Both the position numbers and the translations under genes were made by a program. The notes under the pieces were generated by a model that made no database searches, had not been told where the DNA came from, and was given only the letters and a program-made list of their open reading frames with translations. Positions 14,011-23,059 of a stretch of 64,000 bases of DNA are shown here, piece after piece. How positions within the stretch are numbered: position 1 is the first letter of the stretch; each line of letters begins with the position of its first letter. Source of the DNA: Agaricus subrufescens (Eukaryota; Basidiomycota; Agaricomycetes; Agaricales; Agaricaceae); assembly GCA_029945375.1 (NCBI GenBank), contig CM057057.1, positions 3,596,001 to 3,660,000 of the forward strand. The letters run 5' to 3'.

Positions 14011-15851
14011 TCACCGCCTTCGAGATCGTCTCCGGTCGGATGAGCGACGGGTACTACTCTGTCCAACTGCAGATGCTGGGATACTGATCCCTTCAATAGC
14101 TGCCGTGATAACATCAGCTGGGAGGTCCAGTTGCACACCCTCTGCATACCGGTACGCATCGAGCGGCGAGTAGGCGGGAGGTTCTCTTCTCGACAGAGCA
14201 CTGGCATCAACTAGAACACTTTGTTCATCACCATCTGATGGTTGTTGATTACTAGTGGAGCTGTTTGTTCTCCGATGAGAACTTGTATTCGAGAGTGCGC
14301 GGAGATGAATGCCACGTTGGTTGGGAGTGGGCGGGTCGGGGTTAGGACTCAAGGGTGAATCGGGAGGGGGATGGAAGGTAACGGTCATTTCTGATCCTGA
14401 TTGTGATAACGAGGTTGCAGCATGAGTGAGGGAACGACGATGAGGTCGGGGCGGGATGAAGGGGTTACGCGCACCTGCGTTTGGCGAAAGTGAACGGGAA
14501 GATATAGTCGGTGAAGACGGGACAGAACTAGTCATATGATCTTCGGAAGTCACGGAATCGGGCTGTGGCTGATCGAGCCCACTAGTTCCATCAATATCTA
14601 CACGCCTCAAGTTGTGTCCTTCTTCCTCTTCATCGATCGGTGTAATGGGTGGAGGAGGCGTGGGAGGATCAGCCAGCGAAGAAGCTCGCAGCGGTGATGA
14701 CCCAATGGTACCACTCGATGGACGCTGTCTGCGAGACCGATGTGATCTTGACATGGTTGACGAAACTCCTGGCGTGCTAGAAGGGGTGCCATCCGTGGGA
14801 GCACGAACACGACCTCCAACGTCAAGAAGTATACTACCTCGCTCGCTCCCGTAAGCAGGAGGAGGAGCGAGCGTGCCGACGCTCGGTGCCAGGCCCCATT
14901 TCTTTACATTAGCTTCAATAAAGACGAAGCCTGCTTGCCCTAGATTGACATGTACACTGCAAGGGCCGTCAGCTCCAACAGTAGGGAAGAGGTTCCATCG
15001 ACTGAGGCCAACGAAGGCATCCTCCATCTTGCGACCGTTGCGTGTGAAAAACACGGTTCCAGTACGAGGGCGATAGCCAACACCGAGAACGTCACCTTCC
15101 TTCAGACGGGCGCCAAAGGATGTGCTGGTAAAAGGGTAATTATGAGACTTGTCCCCGCTGGAATGGTATCCTACAGAGTAACGACTGTGGCCGGGGAGTC
15201 GGAACGGGGGGTATGGTTTCGTGGCTAGGCCAACAGAGACCGTGGTAGTTTCTGGAAGGTCAAACATCTTCACCTCCCAATAGTAGACTTCATTAAGCTT
15301 GGGGAGGGGAAGATTAGATTGGACACAGGAAGATGAGGCGGGATCGGGCAGGAAAGTGATTTCTGTGCGAGCATGGACCAGAAGCGAGTTGACGGTTTCG
15401 TAGTCGGGTTCAAAAGACCAGGCGGAGACGCCTTTCTCCTGAATGGAAAGGAACTGAGATAGGGTGATATCAGTTGGCTGAGAATTAGGGGGATATTGCA
15501 GCTGATATTCTGGGAACGAATGGGTGAGGGGGGGATATCTGAAATTAGGACGGAAGGCGGACCTTTTGCCCTGCTGTAGGCGCGACGGGTGGATTCGTCT
15601 ACGGAGTCCAGCCAGCGCTCTTCCATGGAGTCGAAGCCGCCCTCGCCTTCTATGAGCTCCTCGCGGCTCATGTCTACGGGACCGTCATTATCGCGGAGAA
15701 CGATGCCCCTGCGCCTGCGAATGAAGAGGACGCAGACGAGAAAGACGAGGAGGAGGAAGAGAAAGGTGGAGAGGACGATGAGGAGGGGGAGGAGGACGAA
15801 GAGGGCGTCTGGCTGCTGGGGAGGGGCGTCTGGAGGGCGGGAGAGGGACAT
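14011..15851 (-). CDS. SSH4/EAR1-like SPRY-domain Rsp5 adaptor
   Basis: Single-pass membrane protein that in yeast recruits the ubiquitin ligase Rsp5 to endosomal or vacuolar cargo. Two exons (minus): 15851-15563 and 15509-14011; 595 aa. A transmembrane helix (ALFVLLPLLIVLSTFLFLLL, residues about 24-43) is followed by a basic patch. Next is the family linker SIQEKGVSAWSFEPDYE and then an SPRY/B30.2 domain (EVYYWEVKMFD, SVGLATKPYPPFRLPG, SVGYHSSGD, FTRNGRKMEDAF). The long C-terminal tail is disordered and Ser/Pro-rich. It holds two PPAY sequences (APPPAYG and REPPAYSPL), which fit the PPxY motif bound by Rsp5 WW domains. This motif plus topology is strong evidence for the adaptor role. It is divergent from SNF4 with only 128 bp between start codons. 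Confidence 0.88.
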
Positions 15852-15979
15852 TGCGGTGGGTGAGCGACAGAGCAATTACGGAGCAATCTCCTCCCATCCC
15901 ACCACACCGGCCCCGGATCACCCATCACCGGCTCGCCGGCCGCACGCCCTCTCCGGCGATAGCCCATCTCCCCCCCGCC
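15852..15979. promoter_or_regulatory. Bidirectional promoter of the SSH4-like gene and SNF4
   Basis: 128 bp separate the two divergent ATGs. The interval is C-rich on the plus strand (cccatc, ccggcc and gccgg blocks) and has no TATA-like sequence. At this distance both leaders must be short and the core promoter elements shared. Confidence 0.6.
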
Positions 15980-17398
15980 ATGGACCCCCGCCCGCCCACT
16001 GCCTCGCCCCGCCACAAGCTCTCGACGCGCCGTCGGGCGGGCTCGCAGGCCCTCCACCCCGCCCACGAGCTCCACGAGCACGGCCTCGCCGCCATCCGAA
16101 ACTTCCTCCGGTGCCACACCTGCTACGACGCCTTCCCCGTCAGCTTCCGGCTCATCGTCCTCGACACCAAGCTCACCGTCAAGAAGGCCCTCCAGTGTTT
16201 CCTCCTCAATGGTCTGCCCCTTTTCCTCCCCCCACCTGCCCATGCCCGCAACTCATCCTCCAGGCGTCGTCTCTGCCCCCCTCTGGAACTCGCAGACCTC
16301 CTCTTTCGCCGGCATGCTCACCGTTCTCGACATCATCCACCTCATCCAGTATTACTACCGCACCACCGACTTCGAGCGCGCCGCCACAGAGGTAGAAACC
16401 TTCCGTCTCGAGTCTCTCCGTGGTTAGTCTCCTCCCTTCTCAAATCTGATTCCATCATATCATCTATCCTCTAGCGATCGAAAGACATTTGGGCGTCGCT
16501 ACCCCCCCGCTGACGCAGGAACACCCCTCCAACACCCTCTTCGACGCTGCCAAGCTTATTATACAGACCCACGCTCGTCGTTTACCTCTGTTGGACCACG
16601 ACTCGGAGACCGGCCAACAAGTCGTTATCTCCGTCCTCACGCAGTATCGCTTGCTCAAATTCATTTCAAATAATGTGAGGTCCCATTTTGACTGATCTTC
16701 TTTCATGTCGCTTAGTCTCTCTGATGCAGTGTCATAAAGAGATTCAGCAGCTTCATCTGTCACTCAGGCGACTCCGGATTGGCACCTATGTCTCATCTTC
16801 CTCCCCCGATCCTGATAACCCCTATTTCCCCATCGCAACTGCTAGAATGGATACATCAGTATTTGATGTTGTGCACATGTTCTCTGAACGTTCCATCTCG
16901 GCTGTCCCGATTATCGACGAGGAGGGTGTAGTGGTCAACATGTATGAAACTGTTGATGTCATCGTACGTCCTCTAGCTCGGTTTCATTGATGATGCCCAC
17001 CAGGCTATAGACTCTTGTTCGCCTGGGAGCCTATCAAAATCTTGATTTAAAAATCAGAGAGGCTTTAACTCAGCGTTCGTCCGACTTTCCCGGTGTTGTT
17101 ATATGTACTGCCTCAGACTCTCTTGGAACTCTTCTTCAACTGATCAAAAAGCGCCGTGTTCACCGCCTCGTTGTCGTGGAAGGCGAGGTAAGGGCTCCAT
17201 TCTTCTCTCCTGTTTCCCTATTGTTTATCTTCAATTTAGGAAGAGGAGAAACGAGGCGGGAAGAAGGGCCGCCTATTAGGTATCATAACTTTGAGTGATG
17301 TTCTCCGTCATATCGTCGGACATGTCGATATGAGCGAGTCTCGGCCGAGGCCTCTAGCCGCTTCATCGGAGGCCCTGTCATCAACACCTGTATCATGA
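15980..17398 (+). CDS. SNF4: AMPK gamma subunit (SNF4), four CBS repeats
   Basis: Regulatory, adenine-nucleotide-sensing subunit of the SNF1/AMPK kinase. Six exons: 15980-16211, 16264-16422, 16475-16674, 16730-16963, 17011-17187, 17240-17398; 386 aa. CBS landmarks include VLDTKLTVKKALQCFLLNG then FAGMLTVLDIIHLI (first), TLFDAAKLIIQTHARRLPLLD (second), TSVFDVVHMFSERSISAVPIIDEEG (third), and DSLGTLLQLIKKRRVHRLVVVEGE then GIITLSDVLRHIVG (fourth). The short N-terminal extension is Pro/Arg-rich. All introns are GT-AG and preserve the frame. It is divergent from the SSH4-like gene. Snf1 signalling and Rsp5-adaptor-driven transporter turnover both respond to carbon supply in yeast, so co-regulation is plausible but not shown here. 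Confidence 0.96.
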
Positions 17399-17523
17399 AA
17401 CCGGCTCTAGAACATAAACATGTTGCAACTTGGAGTAAATAGCATGAATACAGATTCTTCGTCAACCTAAATAAGCGGCGAGTAAACTTTTCGATTAATA
17501 GCACCCACCTACCACCTACAGCA

Positions 17524-18080
17524 ATGTCTCCATGGCCACTTTTCCTGGACCGCACTATTACCCTCCACCAGCGCATGCGGGGCACTGTTTCCCAAGTAGC
17601 AGATCTCCTCCATGACGTGCATGCGTGGACTCGATTACATCCATTTATAATCAGAGTGGAACAGGACCCCAATAATTCCCAGCGTTACAAAATAACGGAT
17701 CGTCTCTCCGGGCCTTTGCATTTGTGGGAGTATGAAAATTCGGTCCATGCCGCGTTTACACCTCAAGAGGATGAACGAGGTCAAGGAGTGAACGTGTCGG
17801 TGACATTAGCGCAGAGTACTGTGTTCCCAAAGCTCGAAGAGCAATTACGTGTCAAGGAAACAGAGGAGCCGGGGATAATTGAAGTGACTGAAGTAGTGGA
17901 GATGAAGGTGGGTTATATTTTGCTCTACAATTGCGGGCTCTTTTACGAATTTGTCCTTAGGCTTTATTCCTCTTAATTCCATACATTGTACGCGAACTGA
18001 CGAGTTCGCATAAAAAAGTTTTGGAAAATTTGGCAGAGACGATTGAAAAATCGACCGATAAACGTGATGTTGTCGAGTAG
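17524..18080 (+). CDS. Conserved fungal START-like (SRPBCC) protein
   Basis: Uncharacterised fungal family that I associate with the DUF7053/SRPBCC fold; function unknown. Two exons, 17524-17907 and 17961-18080; 167 aa. A SRPBCC-like pattern is visible: an N-terminal strand (LDRTITLHQRMRGTVSQVADLLHDVHAWTRL has the strand-helix start), a run of beta strands (RYKITDRLSG, GVNVSVTLA), and a long C-terminal helix (LTSSHKKVLENLAETIEK). There is no signal peptide. It sits between SNF4 (125 bp upstream) and the methyltransferase gene (60 bp downstream), all on the plus strand. Such proteins often bind lipids or hydrophobic ligands; that is family background, not evidence for this one. Confidence 0.78.
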
Positions 18081-18140
18081 ACTGTCTGCACCCGTGTATT
18101 GGCTTATTAGAAACTTCTTCTGTGTGTCTCCGCGACCATC

Positions 18141-19220
18141 ATGATGTTTGATGCACCCACTCTCATTTTCTTTCTTTCCCTCGGTCTTTGTTCTGTCTTC
18201 TACATTCGCTCCTCGATGAGAGTTCCATACGGGTTGTATCATTTAAGCTTGAACAAAACACCTGAAGACACCAACTCACTGCCAAAGACAGAATGGATGA
18301 ACCAGGGTTATTGGAAGGTCTGTTTCCCCTCAGCAGGCCCGTTCAATATCATAAAAGACTCCCACGTAGGCGACAACGTCATTCCCGGAGGCTTGTCGGG
18401 GTACGAGGTTTTCCGCCGGATCATTGTATTCAATACTGATACCTCCGTTGCAGCGCTTGCACTCAAGCTCTTAGAGGCTGCAAAGTACCAAGCAGGGGAA
18501 AGAGTCCTTGGTACACCCTCTTCTCATTGTTCATGAGTCAGGCTCGTTAATTGTTCTTTAGATGTTGGACATGGTACTGGAGAATCACTTATCATGTTCC
18601 TGACAGACCGCGAAATTCCCCGTCCCTCGACACTGGTCGGCATTACGAATGCCGCTCCGCAACACCAGCGTTCGAAAGAACGTGTCTCTCTTGTCCGCTC
18701 ATCCAATGATGATGCGGCCAAAGTTTCTGTCGACTTGTACTGTGGTGATGCTGTTTGTCGTGACGCCACACCACCGACGCACCCTCTCCACGCTATGAAC
18801 CCTGCTACTTTTGACATCGCCTTTGTGCTAGATTGTGCATTCCACTTTGTCACTCGTGAACAATTCCTTGCTCAGGTTTACCAGAAACTAGTGCCAGGTG
18901 GTCGAGTAGTCCTTGGGGATGTTTGCTTTGCGAAAGGAGTCCCACCTGGGGCCACTGGATTTCTTACTACCAAAATCATGCCGAAGGAAAACATGATATC
19001 CCCAGAGGAGTATATCCAACTGTTGGAAAAGCTTGGGTACACAGAGGTTGAGCTAGAAGACATTACTTCTGATTCATTCGTCGGTCTATGCAAGTTTTTG
19101 TCCACTCGGGGGGTGGTATGGTACATGTATTCGCATTTTCTAAATTGGTTTATGAAAGCTGGGGGTGCTCGTTTCATTGTTGTTACCGCGCGAAAATGGA
19201 GTGTAGATAGTCCCTTGTGA
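18141..19220 (+). CDS. Membrane-anchored SAM-dependent methyltransferase
   Basis: Class I methyltransferase; substrate not evident. The model uses exons 18141-18510 and 18562-19220; 342 aa. A hydrophobic N-terminal helix (LIFFLSLGLCSVFYI, residues about 8-22) probably anchors it. Motif I is VLDVGHGTGESL, followed by VDLYCGDAV, TFDIAFVLDCAFHF (motif II/post I) and LVPGGRVVLGD (motif III). The stretch between NQGYWK and ALALKLLEAA is about 44 residues, where related fungal proteins have roughly a dozen. A possible intron 18316-18407 (AAG|gtctg to tacgag) would shorten it in frame. Several other splice choices break the frame, so the N-terminal third is uncertain. VAM7 begins only 54 bp after the stop. 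Confidence 0.78.
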
Positions 19221-19274
19221 ATTATTCATCATGTGCTCCGCTAAACAGTTTACGGCACCAGCCTCGCTTTTACC

Positions 19275-20351
19275 ATGACCGCTATCCAAGCCATCTTCAT
19301 ACGCGAATACGAGGAGCGTTCTTCTCCCAAATCCCACATAGTATACCGGATCGAAATCCAGGCCCATGTTCGATCATGGCAAATGTGGAGACGATACTCT
19401 GAGTTTGACGACCTCAACCTTGCACTGGCAAAGACTGTCGGTGCCCCACCTTCTCCTCTCCCTCCCAAAACCAAATTCTCTCTTCTGCGGTCGCATAATG
19501 ATGCCGCAGTGCTGGAGGCAAGAAAAGAGGGGCTTGAACGCTATCTTCGAGCCATCATTAGTGCCAAAGAGGATACATGGCGAGAACACTTTGCGTTCCG
19601 CGAGTTCCTTGGCATCCCCGTCGGTCGATCCACCACCCTCCCGACCGCTCCGACACAATTTACATCTGCCACTTGGTTAGATGAGCACCTAGATATTCAA
19701 ACTCGACTGCGAGATGTTTGGGCTGACATCAATAAACGTGATGCCCTATCTGATCGAGGCGACGTTGGCGCAGCTCACAAATCCAATGTAAGCGCCAAAA
19801 CCAAACTTGCTGGTTTACTTTCGCGTATTGGTGTATTAGGGAAAGGATTGGAAGAGTTGGCTATGAAGGGGTTGAGTGAGGGAGAGTTGCAACGTCGAAC
19901 GGATATGGTCGCGCGACTGCAGGACGATTGCGAGAAACTCGGCCGGGTTGTTACTGTGGCTCGACAAACTTCTTCCACTCGGGGGTTCACTGCGGGCACC
20001 TCGGCCGCGTTGAACCCGGCATCACATGCTGACAGGGAGGCATTGCTCGGTCCAGTGGCCTCGAGCAAACCTGCGAGGAGAGTGTTTGGTGCATCCCAGC
20101 CTGAAGAGACAGAAGTGACGAGACCCCTTGACAATGTCGGCCTTCATAGCCTACAACAAACCCAGATACAGCAGCAAGATCAGCAACTCTCTGCCCTTAC
20201 AACGATTCTTCAACGACAGCGACACCTCGGCGAGGCTATAAATAATGAAATTATCGAGCAGAATGAAGTGCTGGATACTTTGTCCAATGAAGTCGATCAA
20301 GTCTCCGGTAAACTTCACCGAGCAAATCGGCAGTTGAATCGGTTGGGATGA
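19275..20351 (+). CDS. VAM7: Vacuolar SNARE Vam7-like (PX plus Qc-SNARE)
   Basis: Soluble SNARE that works in homotypic vacuole and late-endosome fusion. One exon, 358 aa, a notable exception to the intron density around it. The N-terminal PX domain (residues about 3-118) has RIEIQAHVRSWQMWRRYSEFDDL, the proline-rich loop PPSPLPPKTKF, and RKEGLERYLRAII, matching phosphoinositide-binding PX domains. A linker carries HLDIQTRLRDVW. The C-terminal SNARE helix (about 298-356) has QQQDQQLSALTTILQRQR and IIEQNEVLDTLSNEV. It has a Gln at the expected central layer and no transmembrane segment, as in Vam7. PX plus Qc-SNARE without a membrane anchor is diagnostic of this family. Confidence 0.93.
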   Translation: MTAIQAIFIREYEERSSPKSHIVYRIEIQAHVRSWQMWRRYSEFDDLNLALAKTVGAPPSPLPPKTKFSLLRSHNDAAVLEARKEGLERYLRAIISAKEDTWREHFAFREFLGIPVGRSTTLPTAPTQFTSATWLDEHLDIQTRLRDVWADINKRDALSDRGDVGAAHKSNVSAKTKLAGLLSRIGVLGKGLEELAMKGLSEGELQRRTDMVARLQDDCEKLGRVVTVARQTSSTRGFTAGTSAALNPASHADREALLGPVASSKPARRVFGASQPEETEVTRPLDNVGLHSLQQTQIQQQDQQLSALTTILQRQRHLGEAINNEIIEQNEVLDTLSNEVDQVSGKLHRANRQLNRLG

Positions 20352-20440
20352 ATAACTCTTTTTTTTCGTGTTTTGCTTAATTTTCGGATACTATACATGC
20401 TCGTACATGCCTGACACACGTGCTACATACATAGTGCATT

Positions 20441-20470
20441 ATTATCCCATTATCCCATTATCCCATTATT
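20441..20470. repeat. Short tandem repeat, 8-bp unit
   Basis: Three perfect copies of attatccc plus a partial fourth. They lie between the 3' ends of VAM7 and the carrier gene, probably in a 3' UTR. This looks like a simple microsatellite. Confidence 0.85.
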
Positions 20471-20513
20471 GCAGCCGATTAAGATGTATGTGTATCTATA
20501 ATATTCTAGGATT

Positions 20514-21695
20514 CTAAAGGGTTGGTTTTGATAGTAATGTTCCGATACCCTGCCATATAATGTAAGATTGAAATTAAATAGGATTTGTAAAAGGCACATA
20601 CCTCGTAGCATGATATCATGATGCCACATGCCGGCGCAATTTTAGCTAGTCGAGGTAAATTTCCGGCAAACAATGCACTGGGCCCTTCCGTGCGTATGAT
20701 TTTCAGTAAGAGGGGGCCAGTACGCATGGGGTGAGCGCCATTCGATGACATAATGAAAGCCTGGCGTCGGGTTTTGATGACATCCGCTGGAGAGGTGATT
20801 AGGGCGGCAGTGATACCGCTGAGAGCACCACTGATGAATGCGGCGGAAGCTCCTTGTCTACCTCTACGAGCTAAGAAGCTTTTCCAAGCTTCATAGCTGG
20901 CCCAGTAGATACCTGAGAAGGGCACATCACGCCAAAGTGTAGGGCCAAGTCCCCGCCACATAACAGAAAACCCATTATGCTGAACAAGTATTCGTATTGA
21001 GACAAGCACGGAACGAAGTGTGTGGGGCGTATCGGGAGAAAGAGGTGTCGATTGAAGATTGGTACGGATCAATTCCAGAGGCGATGCCAACGACGAAACC
21101 GTCGTACGTGCTAGTATTCCTGCAGAGAGAGGAACGAGAGGTCCTGCTGGTAGAATGGAGGGGAGGACCGTATGAACAAGATGATCATAAGTAAGTATGT
21201 AAGCCGTCGAGGAAGGTACACCAATGACTCTGTTCTTTTTTTAGCGCCGTGGTCGCAGGTAATGCAAAATACGAAAAATGACTCACAACGACGTCCCAGC
21301 ACCCTTCCACAGACCACGAATACCCTCCGCTCGCCATACATGACGAACAGCATCATAGAAGCCGTTTACTTGCTCGGTCTTGAAGAGGCCGTTTCTCCAT
21401 ACACATACGACCTCTCCGGAGTAAGAGGAGGCAAGAGAGGACATGGACCGGGTGAGGGGTGCTGTATTGCGCACGCAAGGCGCCGACTTGATTGTCTGGC
21501 AGCAAGTGTCGGGGAACAAAAGCTGAGGCCGGGGGCGGGAGGGCTGTGTCTGAAGACGAGTCTTGACGACATCGAAGGGAGTCACTAGAAACACATGAGA
21601 TTCAGGGCAGCGAGAGGCAGGGTGCACATACTGGTGAGGGCGGTGAGGGTCGAGCCCGTCGCGGCGGCAACGAGCTTCGCATAGAATGGGTCCAT
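20514..21695 (-). CDS. Mitochondrial carrier, MTM1 / SLC25A39-40 type
   Basis: Inner-membrane carrier of the Mtm1 group; animal SLC25A39/40 import glutathione. Four exons (minus): 21695-21632, 21584-21287, 21229-20602, 20549-20514; 341 aa. Three carrier repeats with PX[DE]XX[KR] signatures are seen: PFDVVKTR, PLELIRTN and PADVIKTR. MTM1-type features are the long insertion after the first signature (Ser/Cys-rich, residues about 40-80), FSVMWRGLGPTLWRDVPFSG and SALFAGNLPRLAKIAPACG. The Cys pair in the insertion (DTCCQ and APCVRN) resembles the matrix loop reported to sense iron-sulfur status in animals. The last exon is 36 nt; an alternative acceptor at about 20507 would change only the last few residues. 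Divergent from eIF4E. Confidence 0.88.
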
Positions 21696-21917
21696 GGGGG
21701 CGGGAGTGGAGGCCGAAAGTACGGCATCTTATCAGATAGGTCGGGAATGGGTGCGGAGTTTGAAACAGGGGACGGAAGGGGCGCACGTGATCGGCTGGGG
21801 GAGAACAACATTGCCCACCACCAAAACATCGCCGTCCGCTGAGCGCCCGCGACCCGCCCTCCCGTGCTTTCCATTGCATCTGCGTATTCTATTTGCTTTC
21901 CTCGCTTTCCGCGCCAC

Positions 21918-22995
21918 ATGGCCTCCACCCTCCCGCCCCCCGCTCTCCAAGCCTCCCGTGCCGCCATCAACGCGGCCCTTTCTGACCAAAACACCAGCGA
22001 TGACCTCGAGCCCGGAGAAATCCAGGAAATAGACATGGAGGAACAGGCAGAGGGCATCCGAACCGTCTTCAGTGACCCAAAAAACTTCAACGTCAAGGTA
22101 GCGTCGAATGTCTCTTTTTTCCCCGGTTCAGAAACACTCAGCAACTTGATAGCACCCCCTCTATTCTCCGTGGACTCTCTGGTTCGACTCTCCAGCCACT
22201 AAAGGTCGCAATTTACCTCAGACTCCCGTTACCGCGTTTCCCCAAACACCTGTTCCCCAGACTCCAAGCGTAGCTGCCGCACAAGGGTGGATGGAGGACA
22301 TCAAACGAGTCATCAGTTTCGACAGTGTCGAGGAGTTTTGGGGGTGAGTGTTTAGCCGGACTGAGTTTTGCCCGATATCTAACCGCCATGCGTAGGCTAT
22401 ATAACAACATCGTTCCGCCTTCGCAGCTCCCACAAAAAGCCAATTACTATCTCTTCAAGGTATGTAATACGTATGCCCAGAACGAACCTGTTCTCAAACC
22501 CGGCGTAGGAAGGAATCATTCCAGCCTGGGAAGATGAAGCCAATAAGTACGGCGGGAAATGGAGCATACAATTACCGAGGGACAAGAACCGATCACATGT
22601 GGACAAGATGTGGTTGTACACAGTCAGTGTCTCGATGATTGGCAGCGGCACATGATGCTCAGGTTGTTTAGATGCTTGCCGCCATTGGTGAAATGTTCGA
22701 CCCTACCCCGGATAATGCGGAGGGGCCGCTGTCGCAGTCGCTGATCACCGGAGTCATCGTTTCGATACGTCCGCAGTTCTACCGTATATCGATATGGACC
22801 AGACTTGCACCCGCCCCAACAGAGGAAGACAGGTTGCGGGAGCGGATCGAGACGGTGGGGCGGTATTTCAAGGTGAACGTGCTTGGATACGCAGAATCCG
22901 CGCGACTGGCTGGCCCGCTCGCGACCGAGGTGGAGTTTCTATCGCATAAGGATTCTGAGAAGAAGGGCAAGTCGGCGAAGAAGATCGTTGTGTAG
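21918..22995 (+). CDS. Translation initiation factor eIF4E
   Basis: mRNA cap-binding protein. Five exons: 21918-22097, 22153-22343, 22396-22459, 22509-22622, 22672-22995; 290 aa, longer than typical (about 215). The canonical core is HPLYSPWTLWFDSPAT (first cap Trp region), FDSVEEFWGLYNNI (Trp/Gly of the eIF4G face), FKEGIIPAWEDEANKYGGKWSI (second cap-stacking Trp) and LITGVIVSIRPQFYRISIWT. Extra length comes from an acidic N-terminus (DDLEPGEIQEID), a QTP-repeat insertion after the first strand (QTPVTAFPQTPVPQTPS, residues about 82-98), and a Lys-rich C-terminus. The insertion sits in an exposed loop and may be clade-specific. The core residues are intact, so function should be normal. Confidence 0.96.
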
Positions 22996-23059
22996 AGATA
23001 TCTAGTTTGTGTCTATGTACAATCAATCACCGCTTTGTTGCTGCCTCCTCTCCACCACC

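Noticed and set aside
15674..16243. Long frames on both strands across the SSH4-like/SNF4 start region
   Set aside because: These come from high GC content. The two divergent genes explain the region with clean splicing.
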